A DNA stretch of 30,966 nucleotides from the NCBI GenBank assembly GCA_034437615.1, contig DAOTTW010000321.1, positions 1 through 30,966 of the forward strand, read 5' to 3'. This document shows positions 1 through 9,156 of the stretch, piece by piece. The number at the start of each line of letters is the position of its first letter. The stretch's first letter is position 1. The notes beneath the pieces are model-generated. The model saw only the letters and a list, made by a program, of their open reading frames with translations. It was not told the origin of the DNA and did no database searches. This DNA is from DAOTTW01 sp034437615 (GTDB lineage: Bacteria > Chloroflexota > Anaerolineae > Aggregatilineales > Phototrophicaceae). Both the position numbers and the translations under genes were made by a program.

Positions 1-1260
1 CAGACGCGCTACATCCTGACGCTGCACCCCCTCGCAGAGCGCGTGCGCACCAGCTTCGGCAAGATGAATGCACGCCTCGCAGAAGCCCTGGACGGCTTGC
101 AGGTGGTCAAAGGTAGCGCACAAGAAGCATCCGAGGCGCAGCGCTTCAATAAATTGGCCGATAACGTCAAGGATTACTACATCGCACAGGGCGAGGTCGA
201 GGCACGCTATCTGGCCAACCTGCTGCTTGGCCTGGTCTTTCCGGCGGGCTTCGTCCATGCGCTGCTGCTCTACAATCAGGGCATCATCAACATCGGTGAC
301 ATCGTGGCCTTCATGGGCCAGCTTTACCTGTTTCAATTTCCAGTGTTTGTGTCGATCTTCGCGCTATCGCGTGTCGCAACGGGCATTGCCAGTGGTGGCC
401 GCATCCTGGAAATCATCAACACCGAGACCGACCTAGACCAGAATCCCGATGGCCACAAAGCGACGATCAAAGGCGCTATTACATTCGAGCATGTGTCCTT
501 CGGCTACGAAGCAGGCAAGCAGGTCGTCCACGACATCAGCTTTGATGTGCAGCCAGGCCAAACCGTCGCCATTGTGGGCCAGACCGGAGCCGGTAAAAGC
601 AGCATCACCAAGCTGATGAACCGCACCTATGATGTGCAGCAAGGTCGCGTGCTGGTCGATGGCGTGGACGTGCGCGAATGGAATTTGGAGTCGTTGCGCT
701 CACAGATCAGCGTGATCGAGCAGGACATCTTTCTGTTCAGCCGCACAATTGCGGAAAATATCAGCTTTGCAGACGACGACGCCAACCGTGAGCAGGTCGT
801 CGACGCGGCCAAGCAAGCGCAGGCCCATGACTTTATCGAGAAGCTCCCGAATGGCTATGACACGGTGATCGGGCAACGCGGCGTCACGCTCAGCGGCGGT
901 CAACGGCAACGCCTGGCACTGGCACGCGCCTTCCAGAGCGACCCACCGATCCTGATCCTGGATGACAGCACCAGCGCCATCGACAGCGCCACCGAGGACC
1001 GCATCCAGCAAGCCATCTGGACCGCCGCCGAGGGCCGCACGACCATTCTCATCACGCATCGCCTATCACAAATTCGCTGGGCCGATCATATCGTGGTATT
1101 ACGCAATGGCCGCGTCGTCGCACAGGGCGCACACGAAGACCTGCTGGCATCATCCGAAGCCTATCGACGCATCTTCGCCCGCTATGACGACGGCGACACA
1201 GACCGCTCACAACAAAACACAAACGCAGAACCAATCACGACGAGCAACGCAGGGGATTAA
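1..1260 (+). CDS. ABC transporter, fused permease/ATPase (5' truncated; degenerate-site subunit)
   Basis: Reading frame is open from base 1, so the N-terminus and most of the membrane domain lie outside the window; 419 residues are visible. The first ~140 residues are the end of an ABC exporter transmembrane domain. The nucleotide-binding domain follows: Walker A GQTGAGKS (bases 577-600), Q-loop Gln (SVIEQDIF), signature LSGGQ (889-903), Walker B ending in LDDSTSAID, and switch His (ITHRLS). The usual catalytic Glu after Walker B is Asp here. The next gene starts 6 bases after the stop and encodes a second half-transporter with the complementary pattern (intact Glu, altered signature), so the two are inferred to form a heterodimeric exporter of the TM287/288 type. 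The substrate cannot be told; lipids, drugs or peptides are all possible. A short acidic/Thr-rich tail ends the protein. Confidence 0.93.
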   Translation, partial: QTRYILTLHPLAERVRTSFGKMNARLAEALDGLQVVKGSAQEASEAQRFNKLADNVKDYYIAQGEVEARYLANLLLGLVFPAGFVHALLLYNQGIINIGDIVAFMGQLYLFQFPVFVSIFALSRVATGIASGGRILEIINTETDLDQNPDGHKATIKGAITFEHVSFGYEAGKQVVHDISFDVQPGQTVAIVGQTGAGKSSITKLMNRTYDVQQGRVLVDGVDVREWNLESLRSQISVIEQDIFLFSRTIAENISFADDDANREQVVDAAKQAQAHDFIEKLPNGYDTVIGQRGVTLSGGQRQRLALARAFQSDPPILILDDSTSAIDSATEDRIQQAIWTAAEGRTTILITHRLSQIRWADHIVVLRNGRVVAQGAHEDLLASSEAYRRIFARYDDGDTDRSQQNTNAEPITTSNAGD

Positions 1261-1266
1261 ACGCAC

Positions 1267-3087
1267 ATGGGCTTTTTTGGTGGCCTGGAAGCAGATAAAT
1301 ACGACCGTCAATATACGGATTTGTACCTGGGTCGGCGCATCTATCAGTACATGCGCCAGTTCCGCAGCCAGCTTATCGGCATCGCAATCGGCTTCAGCAC
1401 CTTAGCGATTGTCGCGGCATTGCGCCCGATCCTGATTTCACTGGGCGTAGATGCACTGGCAGCAGAAGCAAACACGCTCTATCTGATCTTAGGCGGGTTG
1501 CTGGTCGCTGGCGTCATCGAATATTTCGCGAATTGGCTGCGACGACGCCTGCTATCAAAGGTAATCGGTAACGTGGTGGCACGGATGCGCAAAGACACCT
1601 TTGCTGCCGCCGTCAAGCGTGACCTGGCCTTCTATGATGTCAACAAGACCGGCAAAATCGTCAGCCGCATCACCAGCGATACGCAAGAATTCGGTGATGT
1701 GGTGCTGTTCACAAGCGATGTAGTCTCGCAATTGGTCTCCGTTGTGTTCTTGCTGCTGGTGCTGTTCTCTCGTAGCATCCCGTTGACCGTTGTGCTGCTG
1801 CTGCTGCTGCCGATGTTCGGTGTGGCGGCTATCGGCTATCGCAATCTGGCGCGGCGTGTGACGCGGCAGGGGTCGCGGGCAATGGCACTGGTGAACGACA
1901 ACATTCAGGAAAGCGTCACGGGCATCAGCGTAGCCAAGAACTTCCGGCGTGAGTCGATGATTTACAGCGAATTCACCGACGTAAACATGCTCTCATATCA
2001 TACGAACATGAGGCGCGGTCTCGTGCTGTCGCTGGTCTTCCCGACGATGGCTGCACTGACGGGTATCGCCATCGCCATCATCTCGTATGTGGGTGCAACC
2101 GTCGTGCTGGCCGGCACGATCACTGCCGGCGTCTGGTATCTGTTCGTGCAAGGCGTGGAGCGCTTCCTGTTCCCGATTATCAATCTGGCGTCGTTCTGGA
2201 GCCAGTTTCAGCAGGGCCTCAGCGCCGCAGAGCGCATCTTCGCGCTGATCGACAGCGAAAACAACATCAAGCAGCACGGCGATCAAGCCGCTGACGACAT
2301 TCGCGGCGAAATCAGCTTCGATAACGTGGCCTTCGGTTACGATGATGACATGATGGTGCTCAAAAACTTCAACCTGCACATCAAGCCGGGTGAAAACGTC
2401 GCCTTCGTCGGGCACACAGGCGCAGGCAAAAGCACCATCGCCAAGCTGGTCGCACGCTTCTATGAATTTCAGGGCGGCCAAATCCGCATAGATGAACACG
2501 ACATTCGCGGCTTTGACCTGCAAAGTTACCGCAGTCGGCTCGGCATGGTGCCACAAGCGCCGTTCTTGTTTAGCGGCACCATCATGGAGAATGTGCGCTA
2601 CGCTCGCCCAGAAGTCAGCGATGAGGAAATCATCACGGTTGCGAACAGCATCGGCAATGGCGAGTGGCTGGAAACGCTGCCGAACGGCCTGCATAGCGAT
2701 GTAGGCGAGCGCGGCGCACGCCTCAGCATGGGCCAGCGCCAACTCGTGAGCCTGCTGCGTGTGCTCGTGCAGAAACCGGCTATTTTCGTGCTGGATGAGG
2801 CCACAGCCAGCATCGACCCCTTCACCGAAGTGCAGATCCAAGAGGCCATCGAGATGATCCTGGCGCAATCCACATCCATCCTGATCGCGCACCGCCTCAG
2901 CACCGTGCAAAGCGCCGACCGCATCATTGTGCTACGTGACGGCGGCATCATCGAGGAAGGCAACCACAGCGACCTGATGCGGCAAGGTGGCCACTACGCC
3001 GAACTCTACAATACGTACTTCCGGCATCAATCGCTCAGCTATGTGGAAAGCGCCCACGCCCGCCTCGCAAAAGGGGCTGGCGACTAA
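1267..3087 (+). CDS. ABC transporter, fused permease/ATPase (consensus-site subunit)
   Basis: A complete 606-residue half-transporter. Residues ~30-320 hold about six membrane segments of the ABC exporter fold; residues ~345-590 are the ATPase. Visible motifs: Walker A GHTGAGKS (382-389, Lys388), Q-loop (MVPQAPFLFSG), signature LSMGQ (486-490) where LSGGQ is usual, Walker B LDEATASID with catalytic Glu511, and switch His (IAHRLS). The ATG follows AGGGGA at a workable distance, with the ribosome site overlapping the stop of the upstream half-transporter, so the pair is co-translated. With the LSGGQ of the upstream protein, this protein's Walker motifs should make the one fully active ATP site. 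Its own degenerate signature should face the Asp-bearing site of the partner. An export role is inferred; the cargo is unknown. Confidence 0.95.
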   Translation: MGFFGGLEADKYDRQYTDLYLGRRIYQYMRQFRSQLIGIAIGFSTLAIVAALRPILISLGVDALAAEANTLYLILGGLLVAGVIEYFANWLRRRLLSKVIGNVVARMRKDTFAAAVKRDLAFYDVNKTGKIVSRITSDTQEFGDVVLFTSDVVSQLVSVVFLLLVLFSRSIPLTVVLLLLLPMFGVAAIGYRNLARRVTRQGSRAMALVNDNIQESVTGISVAKNFRRESMIYSEFTDVNMLSYHTNMRRGLVLSLVFPTMAALTGIAIAIISYVGATVVLAGTITAGVWYLFVQGVERFLFPIINLASFWSQFQQGLSAAERIFALIDSENNIKQHGDQAADDIRGEISFDNVAFGYDDDMMVLKNFNLHIKPGENVAFVGHTGAGKSTIAKLVARFYEFQGGQIRIDEHDIRGFDLQSYRSRLGMVPQAPFLFSGTIMENVRYARPEVSDEEIITVANSIGNGEWLETLPNGLHSDVGERGARLSMGQRQLVSLLRVLVQKPAIFVLDEATASIDPFTEVQIQEAIEMILAQSTSILIAHRLSTVQSADRIIVLRDGGIIEEGNHSDLMRQGGHYAELYNTYFRHQSLSYVESAHARLAKGAGD

Positions 3088-3092
3088 TACAC

Positions 3093-3120
3093 GTTGGCGC
3101 AAATACTGTGGCAGTCTGCG
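3093..3120 (+). repeat. 28-bp dispersed repeat, copy 1
   Basis: This 28-bp stretch matches 8998-9025 at 26 of 28 positions. Both copies begin exactly five bases after a stop codon (ABC transporter here, sigma factor there). The core reads TTGGCGC..ATACTGTGGCAG. The short arms GGCGC/GCGCC flank this copy but do not form a convincing terminator. Function unknown. Confidence 0.6.
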
Positions 3121-3200
3121 GACGCGCCGCATCATGGGCTTATTTCCGCCGTGCTGTACTAGCTAACGCAATTCTGCTACCGACGCGCTAGGACAACCGT

Positions 3201-3206
3201 TATAAT
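3201..3206 (+). promoter_or_regulatory. Possible -10 element upstream of the DUF2142-like gene
   Basis: A perfect TATAAT lies 46 bases before the ATG at 3252. I see no good TTGACA-like hexamer 16-18 bases upstream, so this is only a candidate promoter. A GAGGAAG purine run at 3234-3240 is the likely ribosome site for the gene. Confidence 0.3.
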
Positions 3207-3251
3207 GATGATTCTAACGAGTTGTCTAGCGCTGAGGAAGCAAACACCTGA

Positions 3252-5915
3252 ATGGACAACAACCGTTCATCCAACAACCCGCAAAACCAAACCAATACGC
3301 CAGCAAACAATCAACCATCGTCGCCGGATGTGCCGGAAATCTATGCCAATGACGCGCAAACCCGCGCTAATCGTGCCGTCGATGCCTTCATGGATGCTGT
3401 GTTGCGCCTCTCAAACCGCATCGTGACGGTGCTGGATCGTATTTTCGCACGCATCCAGGCGATAAACTGGCCGCGCATCCCGTTAACGCCGTTTCAGTGG
3501 GTGCTTGTGTTGTTCATCGCATTGGCGCTGGCCTATATCTGGGCCACACCCGTCTTTGAAGCAGGCGACGAGATCAAGCATTTTGCGCTGGTCGAAGCGC
3601 TGACAGAGGGCCAGCTACCAGAGCAAGACCCCGAAAACCCCGGTCCCTGGCAGGAAGTCGGCAACCAGCCGCCGCTCTATTATGCGCTGGCGTCGGCGCT
3701 CATCGCACCCATAGCACGCGACGACGCCGACCAATACCGCGAACGTAACCCCTTCGCACAAATCGACAACCCGGCCAGCGCCGGCAACAAAAATATCGTG
3801 CTGCGTGATACGCTCAATCCACCACTAGAGGGCACCGTGTTGGCGGTCTACGTGCTGCGCCTGCTGAATATATCGCTGGCTGCACTCACCCTCTGGTCGC
3901 TGTATCGCATCGGGCAGTTTATCGCACCACAACGCCCCATCGCAGGCTTAGTCGCAGTCGGCATCACCGCCTTTAACCCCATGTTTTTGTTCGTCACAGG
4001 GGCGGTGGATAACATCAATCTGGCGATGGCCATCAACAGCGTGATTATCTACTTAACGCTGATAACGCTACGCGAGGACTTTCTATATATCCGCAGCCTG
4101 ATTTTAGCTGTGCTGCTGGCGCTAGCGACCTTGACGCACATCAGCGGCGTGGTGCTGCTGGTTGCGGTCTTCGCTGCGACGGGCTGGCGTGCCCACAAAC
4201 GCAAGGCCTGGGGCGATTGGCTGCTATTTGCCGGTTTGACGCTGCTGGCCTTCTTCGCGTTCGGCTTCTGGTGGTACGTGCGCAATGTCCAGCTTTACGG
4301 TGAGTTCTTCGGCACATGGACCGCCGCCCAAATCGCAGGCATCAACACGAACCCCATCACTCTCGGCGGCCTGTTCCTGGGCTTTCAGGAATTGCGCCTG
4401 TCGTTCTGGGGCTTGTTCGGCGTCGGCAATATCCAGGCGTCGGCCCTGTTTTACGCCTTTGTAGATTTCGCCGTGTTCCTGAGCATCTTCGGCGTGGTCT
4501 TTCTGATCTTGCAGCTATTGGCCATCCGCGATTTCAGCTATGCACGCCGCGAACTGACCAGCGTGAGCTTCCTGGGGCTGACGTTCTTGCTGCTGGTGAC
4601 CGTCGTCATGCTTTTGCTCTCACGAACGGAATTGCTCAGCGGCACCAGCTTCTTCCCATACATCGGCATTGTGGTCCCGTTGATTACAGCGGGTTTTATC
4701 GAGATCGTATGGTGGCTGCTATTCCTGCTCAGCCCACCGGAACGTAACTTCGTGCGAGCAGGTGAGGCTGTGCCAGAATCCGTGCTGCGTGATGGCATGG
4801 TGTGGCCGATGCGTCTGTTGGGCCTGTCGGCGGCGCTGATCCCATTCTTCACGATTTTGCCGCAATACATGCCCCCGCAACCGCTGGAAAAACTGCCGGA
4901 TAGCGCCATTCCGGTTTATGCGCGCTTTGACGACGTGGAGTTAATCGGCTATCGGCACACAGATCGACGCTACATCCCCGGCGAAGAGGTGCCGCTGCGC
5001 TTTTACTGGCGCGTGCAGGGGCAAACCGAGACCGATCAGGTGCTGTCGGTCACGCTGCTGGGCGCAGGCAACCAACCTATCGGCAGTCTGCGTACCTACC
5101 CCGGTGCGGGCCGCTTGCGCACGACAAGCTGGCAGCAGGGCGCAATCTATGAAGATACCTACCTGCTGCGCCTCTCAAATGGCATTTCTGAGCGGCAACC
5201 CTTCCGCGTGCACGTGCGCTGGCTTGACCCACAAGAGCAGGCTGGCATCAGGCCTATCAACCTGGACGGCGAAACGCTGGAGGCTGTCATGTTGGACGTC
5301 GGCGCGGTGATTCCGCTGCAATTGCAGCCCAGTCTCGCGGGCTTCATCGTGCTTGAGGACGCAGAAGCGCTAGCAACCACATTCGGCGAGCAGATCAAGC
5401 TGCACGCCTATCAGTTTGATGTCGGCTCATTAGAGGTACTGCTGAACTGGGAAGCGCTAGAACTCGATGGCACCAATTACACAGCCTTCGTGCACGTCTA
5501 CAACCAGGCTGGCGAGCTAGTCGGCCAATCCGACCGTATGCCCCTGCTACCGACGGAATACTGGCGGCTTGCTGAGCGTTACCTGATGGAGCACCCGTTG
5601 ACGTTCTTGGAGCGCCTGACGCCCGGCGAATACTTCGTAGAGATCGGCTGGTATGAATTGTCACCGGATCAGCGCTGGCAGCGCCTTGCATTACCCCTGC
5701 CGGACCCGTTATCGTTACCAGAGGGCATCGAACCAGAGGACATCGTACAGCAGGACCGCTACCGCTTATTTAACGTCGTGGTCGATGAAGAAGGCAGCGT
5801 GTTCTCACCCCAATTAGAAGCCCTGGAACCCACCACAACGCCAGAAGCCGCCAACGGCGAAACCACAACCGCTGCTGAAGCCACCGAGGAAGCCACAGCA
5901 GAGGCGACAGATTAA
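3252..5915 (+). CDS. DUF2142/GT-C-like polytopic membrane protein with C-terminal soluble domain
   Basis: An 887-residue protein. An Asn/Pro/Ser-rich cytosolic leader (1-45) precedes the first membrane helix (~82-100). The loop after it has EAGDEIKHF (Asp106-Glu107) and then NQPPLYYAL (138-146), the acidic first loop and proline motif typical of GT-C membrane glycosyltransferases and the DUF2142 group. About ten further hydrophobic helices run to ~residue 555. The remaining ~300 residues are soluble and beta-rich, probably outside the membrane, ending in a Thr/Glu/Ala-rich low-complexity tail. GT-C enzymes move a sugar from a polyprenyl-phosphate donor to an acceptor on the outer face; activity here is inferred, not shown. 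It heads a block of similar membrane proteins (6182-8200, 9824-14161), suggesting a shared envelope-glycan role. The start is supported by a GAGGAAG site. Confidence 0.75.
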   Translation: MDNNRSSNNPQNQTNTPANNQPSSPDVPEIYANDAQTRANRAVDAFMDAVLRLSNRIVTVLDRIFARIQAINWPRIPLTPFQWVLVLFIALALAYIWATPVFEAGDEIKHFALVEALTEGQLPEQDPENPGPWQEVGNQPPLYYALASALIAPIARDDADQYRERNPFAQIDNPASAGNKNIVLRDTLNPPLEGTVLAVYVLRLLNISLAALTLWSLYRIGQFIAPQRPIAGLVAVGITAFNPMFLFVTGAVDNINLAMAINSVIIYLTLITLREDFLYIRSLILAVLLALATLTHISGVVLLVAVFAATGWRAHKRKAWGDWLLFAGLTLLAFFAFGFWWYVRNVQLYGEFFGTWTAAQIAGINTNPITLGGLFLGFQELRLSFWGLFGVGNIQASALFYAFVDFAVFLSIFGVVFLILQLLAIRDFSYARRELTSVSFLGLTFLLLVTVVMLLLSRTELLSGTSFFPYIGIVVPLITAGFIEIVWWLLFLLSPPERNFVRAGEAVPESVLRDGMVWPMRLLGLSAALIPFFTILPQYMPPQPLEKLPDSAIPVYARFDDVELIGYRHTDRRYIPGEEVPLRFYWRVQGQTETDQVLSVTLLGAGNQPIGSLRTYPGAGRLRTTSWQQGAIYEDTYLLRLSNGISERQPFRVHVRWLDPQEQAGIRPINLDGETLEAVMLDVGAVIPLQLQPSLAGFIVLEDAEALATTFGEQIKLHAYQFDVGSLEVLLNWEALELDGTNYTAFVHVYNQAGELVGQSDRMPLLPTEYWRLAERYLMEHPLTFLERLTPGEYFVEIGWYELSPDQRWQRLALPLPDPLSLPEGIEPEDIVQQDRYRLFNVVVDEEGSVFSPQLEALEPTTTPEAANGETTTAAEATEEATAEATD

Positions 5916-5959
5916 ATCTGAAAATCTGATGGATAAACGAAAACAAACCTGTATGATCG

Positions 5960-6008
5960 TAGGGGCTTAGCGTGCTAAGCCCTGGGCGCAATACATTGCG
6001 CCCCTACA
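5960..6008 (+). repeat. Double-hairpin palindromic repeat (GTAGGGGC family)
   Basis: Two perfect 9-bp inverted repeats stand side by side: GGGCTTAGC/GCTAAGCCC (5964-5983, 2-nt loop) and GGGCGCAAT/ATTGCGCCC (5985-6004, 2-nt loop). The outer ends GTAGGGGC and GCCCCTAC also pair. It lies 45 bases after the stop of the DUF2142-like gene and could slow or end transcription, but there is no T-tract. It belongs to the GTAGGG(A/G)C-headed family found across the window. Confidence 0.8.
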
Positions 6009-6030
6009 GATCCGTTTTCATATCTCCATC
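6005..6030 (+). repeat. 26-bp exact direct repeat, copy 1
   Basis: These 26 bases (CTACAGATCCGTTTTCATAT then CTCCAT) recur exactly at 14206-14231. In both places they directly follow a GTAGGGG-headed palindrome downstream of a membrane-protein gene, so palindrome plus tail seems to be one mobile or copied unit. The rest of 5916-6181 shows no other gene. Confidence 0.7.
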
Positions 6031-6181
6031 AGATAAAAAATGAGACTTTGCACCCACACGCGGGTACATTAGGATAGCAACCGCCAAACAGCGACCCCCA
6101 CAGGTCGCCCGTTTGATTGTGACGGTACAGATGCACAGACAGATGCAACACACCATCAGCCATACATTGCACGAGAATGCC

Positions 6182-8200
6182 ATGATGCAGGATGCTGCCC
6201 TGAACACCGACAATCCACAGACCACAGCCACAGCAGACCAAGCCGGCAATCCCGTGACGCTGGCGCTATCCGTTGAGTTGATCGCCTACGCGCTGCTGCT
6301 GATCTTCGTCTTGTTTATGTACGTCGCGGATTTAGACATCATACCGCTGACGAACGCCGAAGCGACCCGTGCATTGGGTGCCTGGCATGTGGTCCACCCG
6401 GACGCCCCCGGCGCGGCCCAAACGCCTGATAGCCCTGTGATCTTCTGGTGGCAGGCTGCTGCCTTCAGCACGCTGGGTGGCAGCGAATTTGCAGCGCGGC
6501 TCGGCGGCTTAGTAGGTGGCATCGTGCTGATACTCATGCCGCTGTTGTTCCGCTCGCGGATTGGCACGGGGCGCACGTTCATTCTGAGCCTGCTATTGGC
6601 TATGTCGCCCTTCGTGTTGGTCTCCGCACGCGAAGCCAGCCCGCTGCTATGGACGCTGATTTTTGCGCTGGGTGCGCTGTGGGCTATCTGGCGCTACTGG
6701 GATAACCGCTTGCTCTCCGATGGGCTGTGGGCTGCGGGTTTCGTCGCTGCGCTGATCTTCCTGAGTGACCCCGGTGGGCCACTACTGGCACTCATCCTGC
6801 TGGGTGCGCTGGCGCTAGCAACGTGGTGGACAGCACTCAACGCAGGCGACGAGCTAGACATCACCGGCGAAGACCTGATGCGCCGCGTGCAGGCCACGCT
6901 TGCCAGCTTCAACCCCTCCTATGGCCTGGGGCTGGGTGTGCTACTGGTTGGCTTGGTCGCTACAGGCTTCTTGCTCTATCCGAACGGCTTGAACCACGTT
7001 AGCACGCTGCTAGGCAACACGTTCAGCGGCATCGTACAGCCCGCACACCCGAATGCACCGTTAGCCTGGCCTGTATTAGCGCTGTTCGTCTATAATCCGC
7101 TGCTGCTGGCCTTTGCGCTGGTCGGGGCGCTGCTACTGCGCATCCGTCACCGTGTTGATTTTCTGGCACGCTTTGCAGGTGCCTGGTTTATGCTGGCCTT
7201 GCTCGTGCTCACGTTTTATCGCGCTGCCACGCCGGATTATGCGCTGTGGCTGCTGCTACCGCTGATGTGGCTGGCTGCTAGCGCCATCGCAGAGCTATTC
7301 ATAGATCGGCCTGTGCTGCTCTACTGGTTCGATAACCTCAACGCCGTCGAACTCGCACAGACAGCAAACCGCTTCTGGTGGGTGAAATGGGCAGTCGGTG
7401 TAGGGGTCTTTGGCCTGCTGCTGACGCTCAGCCTGCATTGGTCGGAATTGGGGCGCGGCCTGCTGCTGATGCCACAGGGGGAGCCGCTGCTTGGGGTCAT
7501 GCAGCGCCTATCGGAGCCAGCGTTAGCCCGTGCGCTGCGTGGTGCCATCTGGTTGCTGTTTACGCCCGTCGTCATGCTCATCGTTTATCTGTTCGCTGCT
7601 AGCGTTTGGGGCAATCTGAACGTGTTGCAGGGCTTCGGGCTGGGCTTTTTCTTCTTCATGCTTGGCTCCGGGCTGGGTGGCGGCTGGAATGCCGCAGTAG
7701 AACAGGCCAGCAACCCGGCGGCATTCTGGCGTGCAGAGGCCGTACAACCGGATGCCTATTTGCTGCGTGAAACCCTGCAAGAGATCAGCCAGCGCGATAC
7801 ACAGGGCTTCCCGCTGATACCTGTAACGGTGCTGCTACCCGAAAACCGCACAACAAATACGATTGTGCGCGATGATGGCCTATTAGCATGGCTGCTGCGG
7901 GATTACGAAAATACGCGCTTTGTGCGCACTGTGGACGGAGCACAGCGCGACCAAATTGTGCTGCTGCCGACAGGCACCATCGAAGCCACACAGCCGGAAC
8001 TCGCAGGCAGCTACATCGGGCAGAGCTTTCAGTTAACGCGGCGCTGGTCCACCGGGCAGCTAGCGGGCGGTGATTTTGTGGCCTGGTTTGCACAGCGCCG
8101 CCTACGCACAGACGCCGAGATACGCTCACAGGGCGTTATTCTGTGGTTGCGCCTGGATGTTTACAATGGCACACCCATTGACCAGCGCCCCACCGGATAA
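6182..8200 (+). CDS. GT-C-like polytopic membrane protein (glycosyltransferase family 39-like)
   Basis: A 672-residue integral membrane protein with roughly twelve hydrophobic helices. After a ~25-residue polar leader, helix 1 is followed by a first extracellular loop (DLDIIPLTNAEATRALGAW), the place where GT-C transferases carry their catalytic acid; here a single Glu replaces the usual Asp-Glu. The block SPFVLVSAREASPLLWTLIF resembles GT39/PMT-type proteins. The last ~150 residues, after a helix near 500, are soluble. The start is uncertain: ATG at 6182 (doubled ATGATG, as in the gene at 9824) is preferred, but in-frame ATG at 6131 and TTG at 6113 are possible. It sits between the DUF2142-like gene and the sigma factor and probably acts in the same surface-glycan process. 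Enzyme activity is inferred from fold resemblance only. Confidence 0.72.
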   Translation: MMQDAALNTDNPQTTATADQAGNPVTLALSVELIAYALLLIFVLFMYVADLDIIPLTNAEATRALGAWHVVHPDAPGAAQTPDSPVIFWWQAAAFSTLGGSEFAARLGGLVGGIVLILMPLLFRSRIGTGRTFILSLLLAMSPFVLVSAREASPLLWTLIFALGALWAIWRYWDNRLLSDGLWAAGFVAALIFLSDPGGPLLALILLGALALATWWTALNAGDELDITGEDLMRRVQATLASFNPSYGLGLGVLLVGLVATGFLLYPNGLNHVSTLLGNTFSGIVQPAHPNAPLAWPVLALFVYNPLLLAFALVGALLLRIRHRVDFLARFAGAWFMLALLVLTFYRAATPDYALWLLLPLMWLAASAIAELFIDRPVLLYWFDNLNAVELAQTANRFWWVKWAVGVGVFGLLLTLSLHWSELGRGLLLMPQGEPLLGVMQRLSEPALARALRGAIWLLFTPVVMLIVYLFAASVWGNLNVLQGFGLGFFFFMLGSGLGGGWNAAVEQASNPAAFWRAEAVQPDAYLLRETLQEISQRDTQGFPLIPVTVLLPENRTTNTIVRDDGLLAWLLRDYENTRFVRTVDGAQRDQIVLLPTGTIEATQPELAGSYIGQSFQLTRRWSTGQLAGGDFVAWFAQRRLRTDAEIRSQGVILWLRLDVYNGTPIDQRPTG

Positions 8201-8208
8201 AATGGTCG

Positions 8209-8235
8209 TGTAGGGACAGGCCAATGTGCCTGTCC
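8209..8235 (+). repeat. GTAGGGAC palindromic repeat
   Basis: GTAGGGAC followed by a perfect 8-bp inverted repeat GGACAGGC/GCCTGTCC (8214-8221 and 8228-8235, 6-nt loop). It lies nine bases past the stop of the membrane-protein gene and before the sigma factor. Same family as 5960-6008. Confidence 0.75.
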
Positions 8236-8305
8236 GCGCCTGAGACAGACATGAGACCGTCCTGAAACAGTAAGTAAATAGCAAACAAGCTGTGTATGAT
8301 CGAAT

Positions 8306-8992
8306 GTGAACGCGGATGCGGACGACAAGCCTATGACAGAGAAACCTGCAAACAAGAAATCTGCAATCAAGAAGCCCGTGACAAATGACAAGCAGCAAGA
8401 GACGCAGCACAACACAGCCGAGGTAGACGCCCTGATTACGCGCTGTCTACAGGGCGACCAGACGGGCTATGCGGACCTGTACGATCATTTTGCGGCGGGC
8501 GCGTATCGCCTGTGCTACAGCCTGCTGATGAACCAGCAAGACGCCGAAGACATTTTGCAGGATACCTTTGTGTATGCTTTTCGCAATCTGGCACGCTACG
8601 ATAACACGCGAGCCGCTTTCAAGACGTGGCTATATACCATCGCCGTGAGCCGTTGCCGCAATACCTATCGGCGCAAGCGCTTTCCCACCGTCGATATTAC
8701 GCAGGTATTACACCTGTATATTCCGGGACCATCCTCGGAAAACCCAGAAGCGCAACTCGCACAACGCAACGCCGCCGACGCGATTCAGGTCGCGCTGACA
8801 GGGTTATCACCGCGCTTACGTGAGGCTATTGTATTGCGTTATGGGCATGGCCTGACCTACCGCGAGATTGCTGAAGTCATGGGCTGTCCGGCTAAAACCG
8901 CAGAAAGCCGCGTGCGCCTCGGCCATGAGCGCCTGCGCGGATTATTGCAGCCAGCAGGCCGCGCCCTGCTCGAAGAACTCGCCCGCGCTTAG
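8306..8992 (+). CDS. ECF-type RNA polymerase sigma factor
   Basis: A 228-residue sigma-70 family protein with the two-domain extracytoplasmic-function layout. Region 2 spans ~56-124 (LYDHFAAGAYRLCYSL, then DAEDILQDTFVYAFRN and FKTWLYTIAVSRCRN). Region 4 spans ~158-214, with the helix-turn-helix LTYREIAEVMGCPAKTAESR. The first ~40 residues are a Lys-rich leader absent from typical members. The start may be GTG 8306 or ATG 8333; neither has a clear ribosome site, and a TATGAT (8295-8300) just upstream of 8306 would give a nearly leaderless message. Immediately downstream is a single-pass membrane protein that looks like its anti-sigma factor. Their position between envelope membrane proteins suggests they respond to envelope state, an inference from context. 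Confidence 0.92.
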   Translation: MNADADDKPMTEKPANKKSAIKKPVTNDKQQETQHNTAEVDALITRCLQGDQTGYADLYDHFAAGAYRLCYSLLMNQQDAEDILQDTFVYAFRNLARYDNTRAAFKTWLYTIAVSRCRNTYRRKRFPTVDITQVLHLYIPGPSSENPEAQLAQRNAADAIQVALTGLSPRLREAIVLRYGHGLTYREIAEVMGCPAKTAESRVRLGHERLRGLLQPAGRALLEELARA

Positions 8993-8997
8993 CCCGT

Positions 8998-9025
8998 GTT
9001 GGCGCGAATACTGTGGCAGTTTGCG
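8998..9025 (+). repeat. 28-bp dispersed repeat, copy 2
   Basis: Partner of 3093-3120, 26/28 identical, again starting five bases after a stop codon (the sigma factor TAG). Confidence 0.6.
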
Positions 9026-9027
9026 CA

Positions 9028-9097
9028 GGCGCAGAAGCGCGTCCCTACGGGCGGATACCAGGACGGATACCATGTAGGGACGCCATTCTTGGCGTCC
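9028..9097 (+). repeat. Inverted doublet of GTAGGGAC palindromes (REPIN-like)
   Basis: A reverse-oriented unit ending GCGCGTCCCTAC (9037-9048) faces a forward unit beginning GTAGGGAC (9074-9081), separated by 25 bases. The forward unit contains a perfect 8-bp stem GGACGCCA/TGGCGTCC with loop TTCT (9078-9097). The arrangement matches doublets at 19764-19840 and 23624-23682. Confidence 0.7.
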
Positions 9098-9156
9098 GGG
9101 GCGGCGCAGCCGCATTGCAGGTTTATCTTCGCCATGCTGTGCCGATGTATGTGCAG

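Noticed and set aside
1993..2910. Long antisense open frame (305 codons) opposite the second ABC transporter
   Set aside because: It mirrors the codons of a well-supported ABC ATPase, has no recognisable domain and no ribosome site; a GC-rich shadow frame.
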